From Histoplasma ohiense (taxonomy: Eukaryota > Ascomycota > Eurotiomycetes > Onygenales > Ajellomycetaceae), in assembly GCA_017607445.1 (NCBI GenBank), contig JAEVHH010000003.1, positions 2,356,001-2,420,000 on the forward strand: DNA of 64,000 bases, written 5' to 3'. Below, one piece after another: positions 12,960 to 24,534 of this stretch. Position numbers and translations under genes: made by a program. The number at the start of each line of letters is the position of its first letter. Positions within the stretch are counted from its first letter, which is position 1. Under the pieces are notes generated by a model. It was given only the letters and a program-made list of their open reading frames with translations, was not told where the DNA came from and did no database searches.

Positions 12960-13215
12960 TTATGATGATTTAATCATTTACATCAGTTGAACTGATTGAA
13001 CTGATTGAACTGATTGTATCAATTGTACTGTTTCTATCAACTGAACTGATTGAACTGATTGTATTGTTTGTACTGATTGAACTGATTGAACTGATTGTAT
13101 CATTTGCACTGATTGAACTGATTGAGCTGATTGTACTGATTGAATCAATTGTACTATTTGTATCAATTGCATTGATTGAATCTATTGTACTGATTGAATC
13201 AGTTGTATTGAATGT
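12960..13215 (-). repeat. 9-bp tandem repeat tract in LINE-2
   Basis: Units of TTGAACTGA/TTGTACTGA repeated about 25 times with drift, between the RNase H region and the 3' UTR, as in the other copies. Confidence 0.85.
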
Positions 13216-13224
13216 TGTGCTATC

Positions 13225-16200
13225 TGTACCATCTGTATAGACTTGGAACTGCTGTGAGAGGCTGTCAGATGATATGTGCTCAAACAGCTGTGTTATCTCA
13301 TGCAGTACTGTATGTAGAACTGTGTGCAGTCAAGTAGTTCTACAAAGTCTGTAGAGATCAGAGACTCTAGATAGACAACAGTTGTTGTCTGATTGTATGA
13401 CTGTGCTGCTGATTTCTTGAGTCAGTGAGAAAAATGTTTCTGTAAATATTGACAGAGCATCAAATGTTCTGAGCTCTTATTGTGTTTATAAATACAGATG
13501 AGTCTCACATCTGCATGCTGAAAGCATCTGTGATATCAGAAGAAGTTCTCATGAGAGAAGTGAAGTATAAATCAGTAATGAAGAGTATATTATAATATAA
13601 TAAGCTCTGAAGAAATCTTTACTTAATATTTCACAGTCAGTCTGCTGAATTTTCAGCTCTGATATCAGTCAGAAAGCTTTTCACAGACTCTGTTTCATCA
13701 CTCTCACTCTGTCTCTTGACTGAGCTGCTTGATCACTGTGCAGATCTCACTGACTGTGAATATGATTTTGAGTTCATATACTGAGACTGTAGTAGATGAG
13801 ACTGTCTGCTTAGTCAGACAATCTACTTTCTCATTGCTCTCTATTCTCATATACTCAGAGACTTATTTCAGACTTATATTATATTGTCTGAGAAGCTCAT
13901 GACAGCAACTGTAGACTCAGTTTAAAAAGATCACTGTACTACTCTGTATATCTCAGATGACTGAGATATTGTCAAAACAGAGTCAGATTTAAGAATTAAT
14001 ACTGTCATCTGTGACACAGAGTAGAAGTTTCACTGTGCACTCTAATATACAGCAGATGTCAACTGTCTCAGCATTGAAGATATATAATATAGAGCTCAGT
14101 ACAGCTGAGAAGCTGATCAGCTGTTTGTTTCTCTGATAAACTATAAAGTTATAGTTCATTCATCTGCTGTTGTCAAGAATCTGTTCTGATTCATCTGAGA
14201 AAATATATAGATCTGTTGAAGATTGATTTCTCTATCATTTCTTAAATATCTGAGCAGTATTTTTTTTATCTATATTCTCTGTGAGATCTGTCCCACATCT
14301 CTCTGAGTAGTATAAAATGACAAGTGTGAATCTATTAACTGCAGACAGCAGTGCTTTTAATCTCTGAATTATAATCTTCAAATACTGCTGAGTTTCAGTC
14401 TCTCTTTCATATGTGATTATTGAGAGAGCTATCTGTGAAGACAGTGAATGTCTCTCATTCATTATCTGAAGTCTTATTGCAAAATGTATTTTGATCTTCT
14501 TTAGAGCTATCATTGCTGATGAGAGCTCAGTATTCTGATATAGAGTTGCAATGAGTGTTGTACAGAAAACTGAAAGAATTTCTCTGACTGTTATAATAAG
14601 CATCTTTTCAACTGTTCTTATATGTTATTTCAGACAGAAGCTAATCTCTTCACTTTTGTCTGTGTGTCTTACTAACTGTATGCAGTTACTGTATCAGATC
14701 TGTGTGTTATAGAGCAGTGAGAGAACTATACAGATAATGACTGTCTTTCACAGAGTATCTGCTGAAGACTTATTTCTGATTTTCTCTAGACTTTGAATAT
14801 GCTGAGTCACAGCTCTTGTCTTTTTTGTCTGAGTAGAGATATATGATCTTCAGATGAGTCTTCTGTCAAAATATATACTCAGTCAGAGAAATACTGACTT
14901 CTGTTCAGCTGAGACAGTGACAGAGTATATGATCAGATTCTCTGACACAATCACTGATGATGTTTTATTGTGTCACTTTCTTATGAGATGAATTATCTTA
15001 AGTTTCTCTGATGCAAAGACTATCTTGTTTATCTTTCTCCATCTCAGAATACTCTGTATATCATGACTGAGAAGAGTAGTATTGTTGTCAAATAAGTGTA
15101 TAATCTGTCAAATGTTCAGATCATCTGTATAGTCAAAGTGCAATTTCAGATTCTATCACAGCAGCTCTGTCAGATACAGAAGAAACAGTATTGATGATAG
15201 AAGAAATCTCTATAGTATATTATATTGCATCTGATATGCTGCTGTGATGATTCTCTTCAGCTGAATCTGAGCTCTGCATTCAGTGAGAAAGCTGTCAATG
15301 AGTTGTAGCAGCTCACACAGTCATTTCTGTTGTGTCATTCACTGAAGCAGTCATCTGCACAGCACAGTATCAAAGATATTCTGCACATTTATTGTGATCA
15401 TGAACATCTTCTTGTTTTGTATGAAGACTGTCTTCATTTCATAAATGAAAGCAGCTATCAGATTCATTGCAGATCATCTGAGCAGTACTTCTTTATACTA
15501 CAAACTGACTATATCATGAATAAGTGCTGTGTATATCAGTCATCTTACAACAATGTATTTCAGCTTCTTGAAGATTACTGAGAGAAGAGTAATAAGTCTT
15601 CAGAAACAGATTGAGTTTCTATTTCTCTTATCTATTTTGAATATCATTGTCATCTCTGTCAGTTTTCAGATTTGTGAAAAGTGACAGAGCTGAAGACAGC
15701 AGTTGTATAGCTGCTGTACAAAGAGAGATATATACTGTCAGTATATCTTGAGCAGTCATACTGTGATTCTATCTATGTCTGAAGAGATACTCTGTACTTC
15801 AATAGTGTTGCACTCTATCTTCATCATCTCAATTCAGAGATCTCAGAGCAGGTTTCTCATGCTGCTTCAGTACTCATCATTCAGTAAATTGTATTTCAGA
15901 TCATCAACTGAGTTGTATTATTTCAGAATAACTTGTCAAAATGTTTCAGCTTTGACAGCTGTCTCTTCTATGATTTGATTCTCAATTATCAGAGAGAATA
16001 CTCTGAGATTGAGTTTCAGCTTATATCATACTATCATTCAGTACAGATCTCTGTTATCTCTGATTTTGTTAATCATCTGTCTTCAGTATACATACTTGGT
16101 CTTGCACACTGTGTTCTTGAATCAGTGCTTTGTGATCTCTGTCTGATGAGTGGTGAGCTCTCAATGCACTCTTCAGCAGTCTGCTGTTTATCAGAGAGCT

Positions 16201-17130
16201 GTAGTCTGTCTCTATTGCACTGACTTACTGACTATCTGAGCTGCAGCTAGAAGATTCTGAGTGAAGTATCAGATCAGATCATCAAACTGTGTCACATTCT
16301 CAACTCTATCTGAGTAAAATATGTTCATCATGAAATCTCTGATAAGATCTGTAAAGAGCTTCAGTTGAGAGTCTATAATCTTGATCTGAACTCTGCTCTG
16401 CTGTGTCTGAAATGTTGTTAGTAGTATAGTAATTATAGACTGATGATCTGAGCTGCAGTGTAAATCTTGATACACTGAAGTGAAAGCAAAGATCATATTG
16501 AAGAAGATGAAATCAATTACATAACTTGCTGTATGAATTGAAACATTTATCTCTTTCACAAAGTTCATTCTGTGTTCACTGATTCACTGAACAAACTCCT
16601 CTTCTTGGTGCAGATTCACTGTCTCTGATTCAAAGACATTATATCATACATTGAAATCTTCATCTATCAGACAGCAGACTGATGAGCTTAAATTGATTAG
16701 ATAGTTCATAACTGTATCTGTCTCAGACTATCTGTACATATTGAGAATATGGCAGTCATTGACACTGATTTACAGTAGATCTCTGTTTTGTATAGATTGA
16801 TGTTGCTGTGCTCTTATCTTTGAACTTTTGTATATATATATCATGACTCAGAGTCTTTCCTTCTCTCACTGCTTCAGATTAGTGTCATCTCAGCAGTCTA
16901 TGAATGTAAAGCACTCATATACTGAGTGATTAGAAGTCTTGATGTCAGAGTGTGTGTAAGATTTCTGTATACAGATCACTTCACAGTTCTGCTTGAAAGC
17001 AAGCTGTAGAGCTGCTGTGTAACAGAGAATCACTCTGACTGTATTTACTCAGAAGATCTGTAGAGAGTGATTTTTCTGCTGATTGTTTCTGCAATATCAG
17101 CTGTATCACTGATGTTGATATTCTAGTATG
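13225..17130 (-). pseudogene. LINE-2 ORF2 (endonuclease, RT, RNase H)
   Basis: On the minus strand: an EEP-type endonuclease from about 17130 (motif EVICIQKSYTHSD near 16990, DxDFN-type motif near 16660, and the catalytic SDH in CSSDHQSI near 16450), reverse transcriptase with YTDD near 15120, a linker with AVREILSVF/TLYQNTELSSAM motifs (14235-14600) typical of Tad1 LINEs, RNase H about 13850-14150, and a C-terminal Cys/His motif near 13480-13600. The protein nicks target DNA and reverse-transcribes the LINE RNA in situ (family knowledge). Numerous TGA and a few TAA/TAG stops make it a pseudogene. Confidence 0.8.
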
Positions 17131-17269
17131 AGAAGTTACTTAATGAGCTGCTGTCAAAGTTCATTTATAGAATGAGATTGAAGAGTTTCAGATCTGTTGT
17201 CTGTATGCTGAGACTAGACTGTTTTTTGACTGTTTGACTGTGCTGTCACTCTGCTGTGTGAGCTGAGTG

Positions 17270-18850
17270 TTGTCTGATGTGAGTCATCTGTCAGATAGCA
17301 TTCTCTTCACTGATGAAGCTCTGAATAGTCACTCACTTGCAGAGTGCTAGCTCAGTAAGCTGTGTTGACTAAGTTGATTGAGTGAATAATGTAGATATCA
17401 TCACTGTGATCATTGATACTGGCTGTGCTGATAGTGATTATCATTTCTGAGCATCTCTGTGGCATCTGTTGTCAAAACAGTAGACAGCTGCTAGCTTCTT
17501 TTGAGTTAGACATCTGAGAATGTCATTCATGTATATAAGTGCAGCAGAGCAGTGCTGATGTTCAGTTGAGTAGAGTTGACAGCAATTGATATACTGTGAT
17601 GCTCTTTTACACTTCACTTCTGTTGATCTCTTGTGCTGACTTGTGAGCTCACTGCAGTTGAAGCATCTCATCAGTTGTGCATACTTTGATAAATGACAGT
17701 ATCTCTGACATTCTGAGTCATGTCTCACTGTCAGAGATCTTTTCTCAATGAGTCTGATTCTCTCACTGACATTGAAGAGTGAGAAGTCTTTCATCACAGT
17801 AAGAAAAGAAACAATTCATATAATCTTCTCTGTCTTGAGATTCATTTCATGTTGTGAAAGTTGACAGCTCACTGATTTTATCTTTGTTTGAGTCAGAATC
17901 TCTTTCTCAATTATTTTATCTGTGAAGATTCTTGCTTCTTCTCAGTTCTGAACAAATTCTGAGATCTCTGAAACAGTATAATTATATCACCACTCTGATA
18001 GCTGAATCTCTGTGATATCAAGAACTTCACAGAGAGTAGTCACTGTCTTCTCAGTGATCAGAATATTATATATATCTCTGTTATTTGATATGATTGCTCA
18101 ATCTGTTCTGATGAGCTTCATCTTCAGTATATTAGTCATGTTCTTCATTCTCTGAATGTTTGTAACAATCATCTGCTGTATAGTATATGACTGCAGTTAA
18201 GTAATTCATTTCTCTGACTGAAGAATAATGAGAACTTATGAATTCTTCTGCTGCTTTGTGCTTTCTGTGAAGTTTTTTGACTGACTAATGTTCTTGAGCT
18301 GCAGGCTGGCTCCACTAACTCTGTCAGCTGAGAAAGCTGCAGTCTTGACAGAGATAGCTTCAGAGAGAACAGAATTTTTCTTCTTCTGTGTAATATTCAC
18401 TCAGATAGTCAACTCTTTTGCAGTTGTCTTCACTGAATTTGACTGTGAATGAATATTCAAAGCAGTATTTTCTCTCAGAGTTGATGCTGCACTCAGATCT
18501 GCTGTCATATATGCAATGAATCTTTTACAGAAGACTCAGACAAAGTTCTGACTGACTGACTATTTCTTCTTCTCAATTCAACTGTTCAGAATCTTTGTCA
18601 ATCTGATGAGAGTCTTCTGTTACAAATTCTATTGCTGTTGAGTCTTCTCAAACTGCTTCTGCAGCTGAGAGATGACTGTGAAAATGCTGTCACTGACTTC
18701 TTTGAGAACTGAAGAAGACATTGTAACAGTCTTTCTCTGTCTTTTGTCAGTCTTTTCAGTAACAAAATTGATCAGTGACTTCAGCTTCAGTGATCTGATG
18801 TAGATCACATCAATGTTCTTGAGTGGATGGAAGGGTGTTGAGGGCTCCAT
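17270..18850 (-). pseudogene. LINE-2 ORF1 (RNA-binding, zinc knuckles)
   Basis: Starts at ATG 18850 (MEPSTPFHPL) about 150 bp inside the LINE 5' end. It has a Lys/Arg-rich N-terminus, a coiled coil (QLQKQFEKTQQQ), and at 17441-17797 a block of cysteines (RCFNCSELTSQHK, then INCCQLYSTEHQHC) resembling tandem CCHC knuckles. The C-terminus is Ser/Thr/Gln-rich. Interrupted by TGA/TAA. LINE-5 (40114-41640) and LINE-3 carry the same ORF. Likely the nucleic-acid chaperone of the element (family knowledge). Confidence 0.75.
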
Positions 18851-19002
18851 GACCACTCAACCTGTGCAGTACACACACATAGAGTAATCGCAGAGGATGT
18901 GTGATGATATTGAATGAGTTGAAGGGTTAAAATTATATGAAAATAGTTGGAAAAGTGGAAAATTCAAATGTACCTCTATGTTTGTGGGTAGTTGTAAGAA
19001 TG

Positions 19003-22000
19003 TGTGTGACACAGAGTAGAAGCTTCACTGTGCACTTTAATGCACAGTAGACATCAACTGTCTCAGCATTGAAGATATATGATATAGAACTCAATGCAGC
19101 TGAGAAGCTGATCAGCTGTTTGTTTCTCTGATGAACTATAAAGTTATAGTTTACTCATCTGCTGTTGTCAAGAATCTGTTCTGATTCATCTGAGAAGATA
19201 TATATATCTGTTGAAGATTGACTTTTTCATCATTTTTTGAATGTCTGAGCAGCATTTTTTTTATCTACACTCTCTGTGGAATCTGTTTCACATCTCTCTG
19301 AGTAGTGTGGGATGATAAGTGTGAATCTATTGACTGCAGACAGCAGTGCCTTCAACCTCTTAATCTTGATCTTCAGATGCTGTCAGATTTCAGCCTCTTT
19401 TTCATATTTGTTTGTTTGTTTGTATTGATTTAACATCTCAGAGAAAACACAGACAGTGCTCATGTTTCAGAAGCCTTCTGAAGAGTATGAAGATATGCTA
19501 CACTGAAGAGATTTCTATATACACAGAGAGAAGAAAAACAGAATCTAGATGACAACTCTTGAGAAGACTCAGCTCATTGAAAAGAATTTTACTGAGCTGC
19601 ACATTCACTTCTGATTCAATGTATGACTATTCATGATGAGACTATAGTGTGATTTCTGAGGGAACTGCTGCTGCTGTGTTTGAAAGGCTTTACAGTGAAT
19701 GAAGAGGGATAACTCTCTCAGTTGATCTAAGAACTGTCTGTGCTTCTAACAGCAGAGAAAAAACAGATGAGATAGACAAAAGAAAAGAGAAAAAGTGAGT
19801 GTTTTGAAAAGGAAAATAAAGAGAAGAGTGAAGGAAAGACTGTGCCCTCTGTGGCACCTTGCAGTCACATGACCCAGCACAAACCCGGGGGGAGAGAGAG
19901 AAGAGAGCACTGAAGAAGATTGTGAGAGAGCCTCTTTTTCATATATAATTGTTGAGAGAGCTATTCATAAAGCCAGTGAATGTCTCTCATTTATCATCTG
20001 AAATCTTGTCATGAAATGCATTTTGATCTTCTTCAGAGCTATCATTGCTGATGAGAGCTCAGTGTTCTGATATAGAGTTGTAATGAATGTTATATAAAAA
20101 ACTGAAAGAACTTCTCTGACTGCTATAATAAGTATCTTCTCAACTGTCTTCATATGTTATTTCAGATGAAAGCTGATCTCTTTATTTCTGTCTGTGTGTC
20201 TTACTGACTGCATGCAGCTGCTGTATCAGATCTCTGTGCTATAGAGCAGTGAGAGAATTATGTAGATGATAATTATCTTTCACAGAGCATCTGCTGAAAG
20301 TTCATTTCTGATCTTCTTTAGACTTTGAATATACTGAGTTACAGCTCTTATCTTCTTTGTCTGAGCAGAGATATATGATCTTCAAATGAGTCTTCTGTCA
20401 AAATATACACTCAGTCAATGAAATACTGACTTCTACTCAGCTGAGACAGTGACAGAGTGTATAATCAGATTCTCTGACACAATTACTGATGATGCTTCAT
20501 TGTGCTGCTTTTTTGTAAGATAAATCATCTCAAGTTTCTTTGATGCAAAGATCATCTTGTTTATCTCTTCTCATCTCAGAATACTCTGTATATTATGACT
20601 GAGAAGAATAGTATTGTTGTTAAGTAAGTATATAGTCTGTCAAATGTTCAGATCATCTGTATAGTCAAAGTGTAATTTCAGATTCTGTCACAGCAGCTCT
20701 GTCAGATATAGAAGAAATAGTATTGATGATAGAGAAGATTTCTGTGATATATCACATTGTATCTGATATGCTGTTGTGATGATTCTTTTTAGTCAGATCT
20801 GAGCTCTGCATTTGATGAGAAAGCTGTTGATGAATTATAGCAGTTTACACAGTCATCTCTATTGCATCATCTGCTGAAGTAATTGTCTGCACAGCACAGC
20901 ATCAAAGACACTCTGCACATTCATTGTGATTATGAATATCTTTTTATTTTGTGTGAAGACTGTCTTCATTTCATGAATGAAAGCAGCTATCAGATTCATT
21001 GCAGATCATCTGAACAGTACTCTCTCATGCTGTAAGCTGATTATATTATGAATGAGTGCTGTGTATATCAGTCATCTTGCAACAATGTGTTTCAGCTCTT
21101 TGAAGATTACTGAGAGAAGAGTAATAAATCTTCAAAAATGAACTGAGCTTCTGTTTCTCTTATTTATTTTGAATATCATTGTCATCTCTGTCAGCTTTCA
21201 GATTTGTGGGAAGTGACAGAGCTGAAGACAGCAGTTATATAGCTGCTATATAAAGAGAGATATATACTGTCAGCATGCTTTGAGCAGCTGCACTGTGATT
21301 CTATTTATATCTGAAGAGATACTCTGTACTTCAATGATGTTGCACTCTATCTCCTCCATCTCAATTCAGAGATTTCAGAGCAGGTTTTTCATACCACTTC
21401 AATACTCATCATTCAGTGAATTATACATCAGATCATCAGCTGAATTGTATCACTTTAGAATAATTTATTGAAATGTCTCAGCTTTGACAGCTGTCTCTTC
21501 TATAATCTGATTTTCAATCATCAGAGAGAGTGCTCTGAGATTGAGTTTCAGTTTATACTATACTATCACTCAGTACAGATCTCTATCATTTCTGATTTTA
21601 TTAATTATCTATCTTCAGTATGCATGCTTGGCCTTACACACTGTGTTCTTGAATCAGTGCTTCACAGTTTCTGTCTGATGAGTGATGAGCTCTCAATGTG
21701 CTCTTTGACAGTCTGCTGTTTATCAGAGAGCTGTAGTCTATTTTTATTGCACTGATTTACTGGCTGTCTGAGCTGCAGTCAGAAGATTCTGAATGAAGTA
21801 TCAGATTAAATTATCAAGCTATACTGCATTTTCAACTCTATCTGAGTAAGATATATTCATCATGAAATCTCTGATAAAATCTGTAAAGAGCTTCAGCTGA
21901 AAGTCTGTGATCTTAATCTAAGCTCTGCTCTGCTGTGTCTGAGATGTTGTCAGCAGTATAGTAATTATAGACTGATGATCTGAGCTGCAGTGTAGATCTT

Positions 22001-24534
22001 GATGTACTGAAGTGAAAGCAAAGATTATATTGAAGAAAGTGAGATCAATTACATAATCTGCTGTATAAGTTGAAATATCTATCTCTTCTACAAAGTTCAT
22101 TCTGTGTTCACTGATTCACTGAACAAACTTCTCTTCTCAGTGCAGATTCACTGCCTCTGATTCAAAGACATTATATTATACATTGAAATTCCCATCTACT
22201 AGACAGTGAGCTGATGAGCTCAAATTGATCAGATAGTTCATGACTGTGTCTGTCTCAGACTGTCTGTACACATTGAGAATGTGACAGTTATTAACACTGA
22301 TTCACAGCAGATTTCTGTTTTGCACAGATCAATATTGCTGTGTTTTTATCTTTGAACTTTTGTATATATATATCATGATCTGAGATCTCTTCTTCTCTCA
22401 CTGCTTCAGATTAATATCATCTCAGCAGTCTATGAGTGCAAAGCACTCATATACTGAGTGATTAGAAGTCTTGATATCAGAGTATGTGTAAGACTTCTGT
22501 ATACAGATCACTTCACAGCTCTGCTCAAAAGCAAACTGTAGAGCTGCTGTATGACAGAGAGCTGCTCTGACTGTATTTGCTCAGAAAATCTGCAGAAAAT
22601 GATTTTTCTGCTGATTGTTTCTACAGTATCAGTTATATCATTGATGTTGATGTTCTAGTATAAGAAGTCACTTGATGAGCTGCTGTTAAAGTTCATCTGT
22701 GAAATGAGATTGAAGAATTTTAGATCTGTTGTCTGTATGCTAAGATTAGACTACTTTTTGACTGCTTGACTGTGCTGTCACTCTGCTGTGCAGACTGAGT
22801 GTTGTCTGATGCAGATCATCTGTCAGATGACATTCTCTTCACTGATAGAGCTCTGAATAGCTGTCTACTTATGAGATGCTAGCTCAGTGAGCTGTGTTGA
22901 CTGAGTTGATTGAGTGAATGATGTAGATATCATCACTGCAATCATTGATATTGACTGTGTTGACAGTGATTGCTGCTTCTGAGTATCTTTGTGACATCTG
23001 TTGTCAAGACAGTGGACAGCTGTTAGCTTCTTTTGAGTTAGATATCTGAGAATGTTATTCATATATCTGAGCACAGCAGAGCAGTGCTGATACTCAGCTG
23101 AGTAGAGTTGACAGCAGTTGATATACTGTGATGCTCTTTTATACTTCACTTCTATTGATTTTTTATGCTGACTTGTGAATTCACTGCAGTTGAAGCATCT
23201 CATCAGTTGTGCACACTTTGATGAATGACAGTATCTCTGACATTCTGAGTCATATCTCACTGTCAGAGGTCTTTTCTCAATGAGTCTGATTCTTTCACTG
23301 ACATTGAAGAGTGAGAAATCTTTCACTGAGATGAGAAAAGAGACAATTCATATAATCTTCTCTATTTTAAGATTCACTTCATATCATGAGAGTTGACAAC
23401 TCACTGATTTTATCTTTGTCTGAGTCAGAATCTTTTTCTCAATCATTTTATCTGTGAGAATTCTTGTCTTTTCTCAGTTCTGAACAAATTCTGAGATCTC
23501 TGAAACAGTATAATTGTATCACTGCTCTGATAGCTGAATCTTCATAGTGTCAAAAACTTCACAGAGAGTAGTCACTGTTTTCTCAGTGATCAGAGCATTA
23601 TATATACTTCTGTTGCTTAATGTGATCACTCAATCTGTTTTGATGAGCTTTATCTTCAGTATATTAGCTATATTCTTCATTCTCTGAATGTTTGCAACAA
23701 TTATCTGCTGCACAGTATATGACTGCAGCTGAGTGATCTGTTTTTCTGACTGAAGAATAATGAAAATTTATGAGTTCTTCTGCTGCTTTGTGCTCACTGT
23801 GAAACTTCTTGACTAATTGATGTTCTTGAGTTGCAGACTGATTTCACTAGCTCTGTCAGCTGAGAAAGCTGCAGTCTTGATAGAGATAGCTTCAGAGAGA
23901 GCAGAGTTTTTTCTCTTCTGCATAATACTCACTCAGATAGTCAGCTTTCTCACAGTTGTTTTCACTGAATTTGACTGTGAGTGAGTATTCAAAACAGTAC
24001 TCTCTTTCAGAGTTGATACTGTGCTCAGATCTGCTGTTATATATGCAATGAATCTTTTATAGAAGATTCAGACAAAGTTCTGACTGACTGACTGTTTCTT
24101 CTTCTCAACTCAGCTGTTCAGAGTCTTTGCTAATCTGATGAAAGTCTTCTGTTACAGATTCTGTTGCTGTTGAGTCTTCTGAAACTGCTTCTGCAGCTGA
24201 GAGATGACTGTGAAAATACTGTCACTGATTTCTTTGAGAACTGAAGAAGACATTGTAACAGTCTTTCTCTGCCTCTTGCCAGTCTTTTCAGTAACAAAAT
24301 TGACCAGCAACTCCAGCTTCAGTGATCTGATGTAGATCATATTGATATTCTTGAATGAATGAAAGAGTGTTGAGAGCTCCATGACCACTCAACCTGTGTA
24401 GTACACACATGTAGAGTAATCACAGAGGATGTGTGATGATATTGAATGAGTTGAAGGGTTAAAATTATACAAAAAACAGTTGAAAAAGTGGAAAATTCAA
24501 ATGTACCTCTATGTTCATGAGTAGTTGTAAGGAT
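19003..24534 (-). mobile_element. LINE-3, 3'-truncated Tad1-like LINE
   Basis: Minus strand. It begins inside the RNase H region (matching LINE-2 from about 14015) and runs to a 5' end at 24534 (rc of GTAGTTGTAAGGAT). It contains RT, endonuclease (SDHQSI at 21918-22100), and ORF1 with zinc knuckles (22865-23326) and start near 24382. The 3' UTR, repeat tract and tail are absent; the truncation abuts the LINE-2 5' end. A short LINE 3' fragment (19408-19930) is inserted in it. Its 5' end abuts family B pol at 24535. Confidence 0.8.
19408..19930 (-). mobile_element. Short LINE 3' UTR fragment (or SINE-like rider) with TSD
   Basis: A 523-bp insertion starting with a (CAAA)n tail (plus: TTGTTTGTTTGTTTG) and matching the LINE 3' UTR only. 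It is flanked by a perfect 14-bp duplication, CCTCTTTTTCATAT (19394-19407 and 19931-19944), that belongs to LINE-3. Its right part keeps CpG and GG/CC runs (CCCGGGGGGAG near 19885), so it is less mutated than its host. The simplest reading is a severely 5'-truncated LINE. A SINE sharing the LINE 3' end is possible. Confidence 0.85.

Larger units (their letters stand above)
12303..19002 (-). mobile_element. LINE-2, full-length Tad1-like LINE
   Basis: About 6.7 kb on the minus strand. The 5' end reads CATTCTTACAACTACC (other full-length copies CATCCTTACAACTACC), followed by ORF1, ORF2, the 9-bp repeat tract (12960-13215), a 600-bp 3' UTR and a (CAAA)n tail at 12303-12325, so there is no poly(A). 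Organisation (zinc-knuckle ORF1; endonuclease, RT, RNase H and CCHC in ORF2) fits fungal Tad1/CgT1 LINEs. Both ORFs contain many TGA stops. Flanks are different parts of other LINE copies, so no clean TSD is seen. Confidence 0.85.

Noticed and set aside
12960..13215. CRISPR-like array
   Set aside because: Continuous 9-bp units with no spacers, inside a eukaryotic LINE.
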